Under the pieces are notes generated by a model. The model saw only the letters and a list, made by a program, of their open reading frames with translations, was not told where the DNA came from and did no database searches. Source: Allacma fusca (taxonomy: Eukaryota > Arthropoda > Collembola > Symphypleona > Sminthuridae). From it: a stretch of 64,000 nucleotides of DNA. Location of the stretch: positions 11,842,001 to 11,906,000 of the forward strand of contig OX359246.1 in NCBI GenBank assembly GCA_947179485.1, given 5' to 3'. Positions 37,930-49,016 of the stretch are shown in pieces; position 1 is the stretch's first letter, and every line of letters begins with the position of its first letter. The position numbers were made by a program, and so were the translations under genes.

Positions 37930-40400
37930 TATATTGGGATTAGAAAATTCCTCAAGTTATTTTGATAGCACAGATAAATGACAAATACTAAGTTACCCTG
38001 CACTTGAGTAACTTCTCAACAAATGGCGGCTTCTATTGTCATGCTAAACCGCCTAAATATTAACGGTCCATCATTTTATGCATGGATGTGTTACTTAGAT
38101 TAACCCATTCCGTACTTCCTTTGTTCCGGCATTCATGTTAACGAAAGCACTTTCCGGCTGGCATTAAAAACTGCAGGTGGAAAGTTATCCCGCTGTGCAA
38201 ACTTAAATTAAATCTATAGTTTGCGGGTAACCGGATGAAATCAAGTACATCCAAGTTTATTTACATTTAAGTCTGCATATGGACTGACCGCATTTTTTAC
38301 AGTGTGGTTATCACCATATCCTGTTGTCCCGGCGAGCTTGTAATTTTGATTTCCTAGGAAGAGTTAAAAGTCCTGGAGCAAGTTATGTAGCAAATGTTGA
38401 CAACAGGAGGAATATTTCCAGAAAAGATGCGAATAATAGTAAATATGGCGAATTTGGAGTGACTGAGAGTAAATAATATTAAAAAAGGTATCACTCGCCT
38501 GAGGATTGGCCCGGAAAGCACCTACAACATTTGCTAATTTTTGCCAATTTACAGTTGCCAATAACAGCCTGGTGCTTCCGGGAGCCAGTAAGAGGAGTCA
38601 GTCCAGCGTCAGGAGAAAAACAATATAATTACGTGACTCCTGTTTATTTGCCAGTATGAGTATGTGTACATCAAATAAGTTGGAATGGGCTGGTCTTACT
38701 AAATTGACTGTGTAAAACTTTAGCTTTTATCAATTCCTCCGTCTTATTAGTCTCATGGATGCGTTTAGATACACTTTATCGCGGATAGTAACAATTGAGC
38801 AAGTTTGCAAAGTTAGGCCTCAGAATTTTATGAAATTATTTCAAATTTTTCCCAAGAACTTCAAAAGTAAGTGTTGTTCAAACGAAGCGCCAACCAAGGA
38901 TCTAAAGAACAAGTTTTCATAGAAGACACCAACTAAATCTCATAGTAAATCTCATCATACTAAATCGAGTAGAGCTTTTTCAGCTCGATGTTCTTCTCGG
39001 CATATACCAACTGCTTGCGCTTGCAGCATACTGGAAGCTCACAATATTACGCAATTTTAGGTTATCACTTAAAAGCTTTAATCATAATTATTATACACAT
39101 TAGACATAAATCATCGTCAAATTTGGATTAAATTAAGTCCGGTAGTGAGAAAATTTACGTTCAGTTACAGCACTGACGAATTTGAGGAGAAGAGAATTTT
39201 AAGTACTGAACTTTGTACACATAAGTGTGGGATTCCTATTTGGAAAAAGCAAATGGAATTGAAAGTACTTATTGCAACAATTTTTATATATAACGTCAGA
39301 TAAATTCTCAGAATTTGTATTGCTGAAGTTATTTGCTCACTATTTTTTAATTACAAGTCTTTACATGTATACATTTGATCTTTATATCCCCTAAAAATAT
39401 CATTAGGAATTAAGGATTGATTTGTAGGAACCATGGACGTCAGTAACAATAGCAATTGAAAAATGTTGCACTAATATTATTATTATTATTTATTTACTGA
39501 TCGAGCCCATGGCTCTTAATCAGGACACAATATGAATTCCTTTCATTTTTCCTATTTTAAATAATCAGTTCGTCCAGTGTCTGAGGCTTCAGTTACATTA
39601 TTACGGTACAACTGAGATATATACAAATTATAATAACATAAAAAATCTTATTTGATCCACTAAGGGGTGAAGCACCATACAGTGATTCAGCAGCAAGATT
39701 TAATAACAATGTTCGTTGGTATTAAGTTGATCAAGCGATTAGTTAAATTTCCCGTGTGTAGCCAAATATTGAGTTTGGGAGAGAACTTTAGTCGGCTGGA
39801 TCGTTGTACCATAATGTTTTTATGATGAATTACCAATTAGCTTTTTGAAACGAATTGTTGGTCTTACAATGAATAGTTCACATTTCTTATATGAGATTAC
39901 TCTGCCCAGCGAACCGGGCTATTAATATTAAGCCTTCTCGACATGCTATGATACGAGATGTATTGCAATTTAAGATTTTGTGTATACTCTCACAATTCTC
40001 AAGTAATTGACCCTGTGCGAAGCACAGGGCTTTTACTAGTTTTGATTACTGTTGTTGCTTTTTAAACGATAAAGCTGAAATGTCCGACGTTACAAATGAG
40101 TGCCACCTTTTACTGTTTGTCTATCATGTTGATAGCCCCTGTTCTTGAAACTTGCCTTGGACACGGCCGTAAGGGAACGGCCACAAATTTTAACATCACA
40201 AAATGCCGAGTTTACAGACCCATGGACCCCACTGACATAAATGCGACATATTCACAAATTTGACTGACCCAGCCCTAGTGATGGCAACATCCAACTGGGC
40301 TTAACTTACAGGAACTAAATTATGCCATTAGCCATAATCGGTGGTTGATTCTAAATGAAGACTAAATGCCTATTCTACAAGGGCAGGATTGTTGTAAATC
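37930..40400. other. Gene-poor region
   Basis: No gene recognised. A small minus-strand open frame at 38364-38561 has no match I know. A possible LINE tail lies at about 39471-39530. Confidence 0.35.
39471..39530 (-). repeat. Possible LINE 3' end
   Basis: On the minus strand a short hairpin, GAGCCATGGGCTC, is followed by TAAATAAATAATAATAATAA. A terminal hairpin plus short-repeat tail is the 3' end plan of many LINEs and of the element at 30052. No upstream coding is left, so it would be a heavily 5'-truncated copy. Confidence 0.3.
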
Positions 40401-40966
40401 TCCCTGTAAGATTATTTCTAAATTTCCCTGCTGAACCTTTTGTCCCTGTATGAGGTCAGTACGACAAATCCCTGCCAAATAGAGTCAACCAATCTAAAAA
40501 TACCTGTTTTTATACCAACCTTCCATGATATACGCCAACAATTAGAAAATCCCTGTTCGCAAAAAAAGAATACCTCCCCTTTGTGATTTTCCCTGCCAGA
40601 AATATTTTTTCCCTGGGAAGAATCTTCCCGTCTTCGCACAAAAATCTGACCCCTTATTCAATGTGCAATGTGGTATGAAAATGGAATATGAACACTGGTG
40701 CCCACGAGGATTGTCCTTGCTTATTCAATTTTAGTTTATTCGTCTGCGAATTTCGTCTCGCTGGTCTAGTCTGGTCCTATTCACCCATTTTATTAAAATT
40801 CCTAGTCAATTCCTATTCAGTACTCAAACTCAAAAAAATTCCAGGAATTGCTCAAATGTATTGGACGAGGGAATGTCCTGATCCTGGCGTCGGGTTCAGG
40901 AGTTAATGGATGTTGGGGATGCGGAGATAAAATGCGGGTATCAAAGGATCAGAAGTACTTAAAGAT

Positions 40967-42611
40967 CTACATGTCAGTCAATGTGTCACGTCTTCTCGTC
41001 TTGCGTGCTCTGTATGTGCGATCAAACTTGTAGCATATATTTCGCGATTCTGCGGAATCCTCAGCTAGCATCCCACCGGTAAGGGACTTGCTGAAATAAT
41101 TTCTGCTCCGTGAATCAGAATCTTGTGAATACTTGATGGCAGTAAGTACCAACTATACTCAACATTAAGTTTGTTATAGAGCGACATGCAGTGATCTTTG
41201 AAACGGTTCGGGTTAATCGGGAACTGGCTGGACAAGGAAACTAAAACTGTTCTGAAGTCGCAAACGATATCTTCTCTCACATTTAGGATCCGAGCGAATG
41301 TTTTGTAGTTCTGAAATGCGGGCTGTATTTCCATCGTTTGATGTTCCTCCTGTCGGATTAGGATAATAGACTCTTAATTTCAGTTCTCCCTAGATTTCTT
41401 TCTGAATTGGACCTTTTTCTTCTCTGTATGGAATCTGTAAAGCACCTCTTGCTTGCCATTGTTTAAATTTTATACGATACCCAATTTTCAGGAAATATTC
41501 GAGTCCTCGAATGTAAGCGTGAATACATGAACGTCCATAGATAAGGCTGTTTGGCTTTGGCAAAAACAAATTGTTTTTTAAATTGCTGGACAAGTTAAAC
41601 TGTTTTGGGTTACACCAGCATACAGGAAACGCTTGATTAGAAGCTCCCTGAATAAATGACAATACCGTGCCATCGATAATAGTAAAATTCAAGTAAAATT
41701 TAATCCGAACGGTAATGTCAGTGGTAAGGTGGACTTCCAAAACGTCTCGTTTCGAAATTTGATCCATAATAGTTTTATACTCGGCCAAAACCAAATTGTT
41801 GCTTTCTTTAGCAAAAATAATTTTTATTGGCCTGCAAAACCTGTATGATTGTGAAGCAGAGTTATTCCAATAAATTTTGTCCCACCCTGAATTCTTAATG
41901 GGTTCCGAGTAACAGCAAATAGTGATGAATATTCTTTAGCAACACCATCATTCGAATATCCTTGTTTATAGTTAGAAAATCCACTGCTACCATCCATTCC
42001 CGAAGACAATATAAATGTAAGAACACGGCCAGACAGATTCTCGTTTTCTTGTAAACATACGCTTTTCTGGCGTTTTAAAATTCTTCGAGTAGTATGTTCT
42101 AGCAGCGCGGCTAGTTTCACACGTGCAAATGTATCTCCAATTGAGATGGAACTCAACACAGGAAGGCAATCAGTCTTTGCCTGACGTACTCTGTCATAAC
42201 AAGGCAAAACATTTTTACCGCAAGAATTCACTGCACGTTGTACAGCAATAAAGGAAGATTTCCCCAAATTCGCGTCAAAAAGTATTGCCAGTGCATTTTG
42301 TGGAATAATTTGCTTAACGTTGTCGATTTTCATTTTAATCTTGCTCATTAGTTCCGTCGAATGTGTTTTGCTGGCCGAAAAATATCCGCCAAGTCCTTAT
42401 CTCCACTTTGCTTTATCACTCGAGCAACTGCCAGTAGAAGCTTCTCACGTGGTTCATCTACTAACGTCTCGCTAAAAGCATAAATTTCGTTTTTCTTTGC
42501 CACATCACCATTCTCTTCCCATGACTTTGGTGGCTGTCCTCTTTTTCGTTTTTTCAGGGATCCATATATTATCTGCGTAAATTGTAAGATACCATTTAAA
42601 CTATTAAGCAA
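40967..42611 (-). pseudogene. Relic of an unclassified transposase-like protein
   Basis: Minus-strand blocks in three frames read as one ancestral protein: 42611-42348 (KKRKRGQPPKSW), 42348-41824 (ILFDANLGKSSF, MDGSSGFSNYKQ), 41794-41390 (TIIDGTVLSFIQGASNQAF, CIHAYIRGLEYFLKIGYRI), 41334-41065 (SSIHKILIHGAEII) and 41152-40967 (EDSAESRNICYKF, RARKTRRRD). A frameshift at about 41820 separates GFAG from PIKIIFAKES, and another at 41065-41080 separates PLPVG from AEDSAESRN. I recall this motif order from a repetitive family of uncharacterised insect and cnidarian proteins, probably transposases. The name is not certain. No coding-competent copy here. Confidence 0.6.
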
Positions 42612-43512
42612 TTATATTAGATTTAAGGCGCAAATTTCATTATATATAAACAGGCAAATTCAGTTAAACAAAATAGTAAAACACCAACTGTATCATGCCA
42701 AGCAACGATAAATTATCAACAAAACATTTAGTGGCGTGAGAGCTTTACAAATAAGCAATGCAAAACACAAAACATTCGTTCAGTGGAAGGAACGCATACA
42801 CATTAAGCCAAATATTGAAACGAAGATTTTTCTGGCGACTTAACGCTAAGAAATCAAACGTCTTGAGAGACATGTCACAAATGCAGAGTTATGGAATATT
42901 TTGAAATATTGTATTTAAAATAGTATTTGAAATACATTCCGTATCTGGTATTTCGCTCGCCGTAAATGTTTCAAGATATTTTGAATTTCGCATTTTGTCA
43001 GACCCATAATTTCGACCGTATTTTGAATTTCGTTCTTTCGAAATCAAAGAACGTTATGAAATTTTGTATTTATTGGTCTTGTCACGTTATCCATCCCGTA
43101 ATCAAATTACAAAATACAATTTTAAAATACATATACCTGGTAACTGACACGTTGTTTGTAAACAATGTTCAAACAAAACCTTTAAAGATTTTATCAGTAA
43201 TTTGAAGCCTTTTTAAACCAAATCTTCAGTGGTTTTGGTTGGTCTGCAATTACTTACTTATTGGATAAATACATTAAAATCATTGTATGTATGCGGGGCC
43301 ATAAAAACTTAGTGACGCCAACATAAAATCAGTGCTAAATTACCCAGGAGTTATAAGATTATCCGTTTTAAGGAAAAATATTCTGTATCTAGGGTCATGT
43401 TATTTACTTTATGATCTACACAGATTAACAGTTTTAAGCTCTAATAACGTGCGTGCGTTACCTTACGTTTCCTGAATAATTTTCGGATATCTAATTATTT
43501 CTTTAAATTACC
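42612..43512. repeat. TATTTTGAAATAC-rich degenerate repeat (left of P element)
   Basis: From about 42885 to 43140 the DNA is dominated by variants of TATTTTGAAATA, GTATTTGAAATAC and ATTTTGAATTTCG. Similar sequence recurs at 44700-44810 on the other side of the P-like element, so that element probably inserted into an older low-complexity hAT-type repeat. Confidence 0.5.
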
Positions 43513-44673
43513 CAAGGCTACTTTAATACAGAAGGTTGTCTCGACTCTAATGCTGAAGCATCAGAGGGTGGAGAGAGGTGCGCACAGCAAGGATAGTGAC
43601 GTAATCCAAGTACAAGAAACAGCGCGAAACAGGAGTTTACTGCATGTGTCAATGTATCAGGCATTTGTTATTTCCATCAGAAGTATTAAAATTAAATAAC
43701 GTAATAATAAATAAATTGTAATTAAGACAGTAACTGGTCTGTGTGTGCGGTAGCCGAGTGCAAAAACAATAAGTGTTAAAATTACGTGTCAAGACTTCCA
43801 TTTCACACATTACCCAGAGGTCCCGATGTTAGTAACACATTGGTTGGCAAGTGTAAACGAAGTGATAAATCAAATCTGAACACTGCAGCTATTTTTTCAG
43901 ACCATTTTTCAGCATCAGTTTATGAAAATGACTTAAAATTTGAATTGTTCGGACTTACTTTAAGACGAAAATTAAAATCATGTCAGCATGGACAAACAAA
44001 TTTATGTACGAGAGTTGGATACTTCAAGACGACTTGCAAGCTATCAGCTTTACCTGTGACATTTTAAATCCCGTAAAAAACTCATTTATATGGTTTGGTA
44101 AAATGTCTTTGGACTCAACAATTGTCCTTTACCCAACGTAATTAAAAATTACCTCACACTCGAAGGTTCTTGTGACATAGATACGCGGACTTTGCTCACC
44201 TTGGAATTACAATATGGATACCAAACCGACTGGGGACTTACAACATACGAATAATCACGTGAACTTGATTGGTAATTCCGTAATTTTAGAAGATGGGACA
44301 ATCATAGACAGAACTATGTTATACAAGATAATAAACTTCAGCGTTAATTATTGTTGTTCCCAACTAACATGTACTATATTGGAGCTCAGTGGAGCTGAAA
44401 GGATGAGAGTGAAACTACTTTCAACTACTTTATTAATTATTTCATTAAGACCAATTCGAGAGATTTTAAGTCAGATTTTATAAAAATTCGGTTCATAAAC
44501 TTGATATTTAGTTACAATAAAGTGATTGAAATGAATGAAATATCTTGCATTTACATTGTTTACATAGTACGCATACTTGGGGGTTCTCTTGTGTGTTACT
44601 TGGGTGACGTCACAGCTATGAGCTGCCGATCCCAGCACTCATCGAGACAACCTTCTGTATTAAAGTAGCCTTG
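43513..44673. mobile_element. P-element-like transposon, internally decayed
   Basis: Perfect 32-bp inverted repeats occupy 43513-43544 and 44642-44673, beginning CAAGGCTACTTTAATA. A perfect 8-bp duplication, AAATTACC, flanks them at 43505-43512 and 44674-44681. Eight-base duplications and inverted repeats of about 31 bp are the hallmark of P elements, and the inner part of the repeat (AAGGTTGTCTCGA) is reminiscent of the Drosophila P end. The 1161-bp body holds remnants of a THAP-type transposase only, so it is non-autonomous. The perfect ends suggest recent movement by another copy. Confidence 0.92.
43740..44482 (+). pseudogene. THAP-domain P-transposase remnant
   Basis: A THAP zinc finger reads from about 43741: CAVAECKNNKC, a TAA stop, then NYVSRLPFHTLPRGPD, VGKCKRSDKSN, AAIFSDHFSASVYENDL and RRKLKS. 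The C2CH residues (two Cys in CAVAEC, Cys in GKCKR, His in DHF) are present. After a gap with stops, 44214-44482 reads MDTKPTGDLQHTNNHVNL and ERMRVKLLSTTLL, which resembles the segment of P transposases where MKVKLA..TLS occurs. The RNase-H-like catalytic core is missing. The protein would bind element ends if intact; here it is broken. Confidence 0.7.
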
Positions 44674-44810
44674 AAATTACCCAAGATACTGTGCTTTAGA
44701 AAATACAGTTAAATCTCAGAAGTGTATTTTGAGTTAAAGTTTAGAGTATTTTCAATATGTATTTTGCATTTCAAATATGGTATTTTTATTTCGTATTTTC
44801 GTTGACAGAC

Positions 44811-45410
44811 AAAAGTCGTCTCTGGTGTCTAACCTGACTATGAAAAATGGTCAGCGTTTCGTATTATTTCTGCGTTAGCTTCGCACTAGTCTTAATAATT
44901 TCGCTCTCTTGTCACGCATAAAATTGCCAAACGGGGAAGTTTCGGATAAGAAGAATGGCCAGAGTTTCACAGTACTGGTGACGTCACGTAAGGACCAAAA
45001 TAGTAAAACACCAACTTTCTAGTGCCTTCGTGCAAAAAAGAGAAATGTCTTGAAGGACCTGTCAGGGGTTGGTAGATTTAGGTTAAACGATAAAAAGTTT
45101 AATTAAATAGTAAAACACCAGGTTTCCGTTGTCTCGGGACAGACAAAAGTCATCTCTGGGGTCTTACCTGACTATGAAGAATGGTCAGGGTTCCGAATTA
45201 TTTTTGCGTTAGCTTTGCACTAGTCGCGTTGATTTCGCTGTGTTTTCATGCATTCAAATGCCAAACGGGGACGTTCGGATAGGAAGAATGACCAGAGTTT
45301 TGTATTACGGGTGACCTCACGTAAGGACGAAAATAGTAAGACACGAACTTTCTTGATACTTGGAGCAAAAACGTGAAATGTCTTGAGGGATGTGGCATGA
45401 GTGGGACATT
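44811..45410. repeat. Diverged tandem duplication of about 300 bp
   Basis: Blocks 44811-45071 and 45137-45401 align along their length (GACAGACAAAAGTC, CTGACTATGAA, GCCAAACGGGGA, CCTCACGTAAGGAC or ACGTCACGTAAGGAC, AAATGTCTTGA). Related pieces, including AATAGTAAAACACCA, occur near 42680 and 48560. There is no coding content. Confidence 0.75.
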
Positions 45411-47472
45411 TATTAAACGCTTTTCTATAATATAAAGCCAAGTTGGTTGTGCACTGCTTTGCCCTTACCCTAATTGATTTCATTATTTAGAATTTTCGAA
45501 AATAGAAATAAATTCTGAATGTTTTCATTTTAGTTTTTGCAGTGGTCAATTTTATTTAGTTTACATGACAACTAAGCTAAATGCTTATTTGTATAAAAAT
45601 TAAATTGTCGACAGTGCATGTGAACAAAATTACTGTACCGTCTGTAACGCTGCGACCCTGGAGAATCACATTTTGAGAATTTTCATGAGAATCACAATAT
45701 GTACAACATCATACACTCCAAGAATTTTGCATTACACAAATGTGAGTTATTGTGGGTTCTTTCTGTTCCATTGTAATGCTTTTAAACAAACAAAATTTAA
45801 GATATTTTAAACTAGTGTTTATTCGAACATAAATGCAATTGTGTAGTTTTGTTTTTATTAGTAGCAGAAATATTTCTTAATACACGACAGCGTTAAGAAA
45901 TTAAGTATGCGAGTGCTTCTATAGTGGGTAACGCACGAGTGAGAGTAACAGAGGGGAGCCGTTTACATTTTGAACCAGCGCGGATGAGTAGTAGGAGTAG
46001 CAATGCAAGCATACTGGATTAGTACTAGTGCCTTTGAGTACCGTGGATAGTTTGTGAGTGAAATTAGAAGTTTTAAAAAGAGTTCCACGTGTGATAATAA
46101 TAAGGATAAGGATATGTCATTGTTACAGCTTCGAATGGGAGTACTACTGTAGTTACTAAGTACCTGTTGCCGTAAAATATTATGGAGCCGGAGAATAGTG
46201 TAGAATGAATGGAGATGGAGGATGAGATTGAACTGACTGTAGAGATTCCAGTTGATGTGACTGGCAGTATCAATTCTCGATCTATAGTTAATCATTTTAA
46301 CCTCGTTGGAGGAAATTTTCATTCCAGACACTTTTTGTTGCAATTAAAAATTCTCGTTAGCTGAATTTCCTCAATGATATCGATCACAATCCTAGTGTGT
46401 ATAACGCTAGCAAATAAATTAAGAAATATAATACCGTCCTCCGAGTACGGATGGTTTTGCCGTACTTGAAGACAAGTCCGGGTCAAGCAAAATTTGATTT
46501 GACAATTGGAGTACGGTTCCAGGTACGAGTGGATGTATAGTATGGATAACTATAGTCGACCCGTGAGGAGCTGTAGCCGGGGTACACGTTACAATTACTA
46601 GTGAAGATGTTATAAATGAGATTGACAATGCAATAAGTTACTTTTATTTACGCTACCAACAATACAACAAAATACCAATAATTATGTAAACACAAATTTA
46701 TACTTTAATAATAATGTTGTAATCCACTGTTCCTCGAATGGAGTATTATGACATCTCTACGCGCTTCTGAACCTTTAGCAAATGTTTTCTTTCACCTGCA
46801 TTATTAGCCAAGAGATTCAAAATCTTCCTGAACAATAGAACATCTAGTATTCGAAGTTCTTTAGTGAGACGAGAATTTGGAAAAAAAATATATGCCAACA
46901 TATAAAGCAATCAAACACAAAAAATGAAAACTCCAGTGGCGATAAGAGCCGATGTAATTAACAAAAATAAGATTTGTCGCTCTACTCCTGGCTTTTCTGA
47001 TGCTTTCAGTTCTACCATTTTTCCAATTTTTTAATCAACCTGCGTCACAAAATTAAGCAATAACATGACTTAGTATAAACATATGAAGGAATTCAATACA
47101 AAATAGCAGAACATAATCAACAGTACACGGGAAAGGAAAGTATTTACTCGTTGAAATAAAATGTATAGTTAAAGCCCATTACTCTTGGGCAGATTAAAGT
47201 CTGAAACATGCAGAAGTACTTATATTCAGCCAATTGTCAAATCCTCGTGTCCTTTTATTTTCAACGCGACTTAATTGCTTGCCCTGCGGTGGGGAAGTGG
47301 CTTATGAAATTTTAATAATCAATAATTTGAAGACACAAAACAAAACCTTTTTTATTTAGGTTTTCAATTTCAATAATAAATGTTATTTTGATTTATTTGC
47401 GGGTTCAAAAGTTACTAATGGTAACTTCTTTTGACAAACCTTTTTCTTAAGATTAAGATTTGAAAGTATATT
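45411..47472. other. Non-coding, AT-rich
   Basis: Only short open frames with no recognisable domain. No array or RNA gene seen. Confidence 0.4.
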
Positions 47473-47580
47473 TTGTGTAGTATAATATTAACGATTCTAA
47501 TAAAATCATTTTTGGTTACATTTTCAACAAAAATGTTTTCCACCTGGCCGATATATCCGAGCTTTGAGAAAACAGCTGAC

Positions 47581-48057
47581 TACAATGCTTGCACTTTATT
47601 ATTTTTTGAATTCATTCATTTTACGGGTAGTAGTAATGGACGCTGTGAAGGATGAACTGGCTACGTGTAAAGCCTTCCTTGAAGCGATTACATTTGAAGA
47701 CTTTAGAATTCGTTTATATTATAAACTCAATCTAATCATTAAATTTGTAACTAAACCAAGTGACCTTCATCTAAATGACGTTTATTACTAATATTTATTT
47801 TAATTATCAATTAATAATAATACTTGTTTTATGTCAGCCGTGGTTGTCAAGTGATATCCGTCTTTACAAACCGCTCATGAAGTCGACTAAATCATCGCAG
47901 ATGCACAACTTAAGACAAAAATCCGGTATGAATTGTGCAAAGGTCTAAACTATTTCCGTAATGAGTACGAGTATGATGAGAAGGGCAATTACAGGAAAGT
48001 CAAGCGCTTTAAATCCATCCCCATTCCGGAAACATGGAGAATCTCCATCCAACAATA
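47581..48057 (+). CDS. Possible small two-exon gene or fragment
   Basis: Two short blocks look coding: 47635-47740 (MDAVKDELATCKAFLEAIT, FEDFRIRLYYKLN) and 47901 to the TAA at 48057 (ADAQLKTKIRYELCKGLNYF, EYEYDEKGNYRKVKRF, IPIPETWRISIQQ). The second begins just after CATCGCAG, a plausible acceptor. The charged C-terminal block has biased, protein-like composition, but I do not recognise it. It may be a relic. Confidence 0.3.
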
Positions 48058-48954
48058 ATTATTATATAATTTTAACCATGTCAACTTTAAATGCCAACTG
48101 TTGGCATACTTTGTAAAGTATGTGCGCGTTTAAGTTATTACTACTTCAACACGTAATATGGCTAAAATGCAGCGATTATTTTTTATTGTAATTACAATGT
48201 TCGTCTTCACATCCAATTCGTCTAGTTTAATATAATTTATGTCCTGTAATGAATTAATCTACTATTATTAATTTCATTTTCTCATCTGATTTACATTTTG
48301 CAGATCAGATTTGTTTTGTCGAGCAGCAAGTGCAAGTTACACAAGTGCATGTGTATTTATATATTTATATTGAAAATTCTACCTGTTCGCATTTCATTGT
48401 AGATATTTATTCCTACAAAATTGTTAAATATCTGTATGCATCTTATATCTTATCATATAAATAATAATAAGGCAATATTAAATTATTTCTAATATTTAAA
48501 TGTAATACTATTCCGCGGTGTTTCCGCATATCCGTACAGAGGCTACGCCTTAGCGTCATAATAGCAAAACACCATTGGGTAACATACCGGTGGCATAATT
48601 ATTCAAAGCACGCTCTCAGTTATTCCCCCCGTGGTTGACTATTGAAACCCCTTAATAGCATTGCATAATACTTACTCTTAAACGCAATACCCGAATTCCT
48701 GCGTGTGAACACGTACGGTAAATCATAACAGCGGCATGGCGTGTAACACTGGTGTTTGGAACGTTATAGTGTGCCGCCTCACAGTGCTCTAAGGTATTCT
48801 CTCTTCATGTGCTTCTCTCGTTGGGTTCTTCTTGTCATTCTGCTGGGACGGACTTCCCCGCTCCCGCTGAGCTACATGACAGTGGCGTCGTTTTTATTTA
48901 ACATATACTTCCTTTCGACGGCTACTGCTCCTTTCACAATTTTCAACGTATGGG
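48058..48954. other. Non-coding
   Basis: AT-rich with microsatellite-like TATTTATA stretches. No gene recognised. Confidence 0.35.
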
Positions 48955-49016
48955 GATATAGCTTGTATATATGGTTTTAGTGAGTCGTATTTTAGGAAGT
49001 GTATATATAAATAAAC
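48955..49016. mobile_element. Fragment of the GGGTAC-family element interior
   Basis: TATATGGTTTTAGTGAGTCG and TTTTAGGAAGTGTA, followed by ATAAATAAACAC, match 54413-54468 and partly 4090-4130. The similarity stops exactly where the duplicated APMAP segment begins. Confidence 0.65.
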
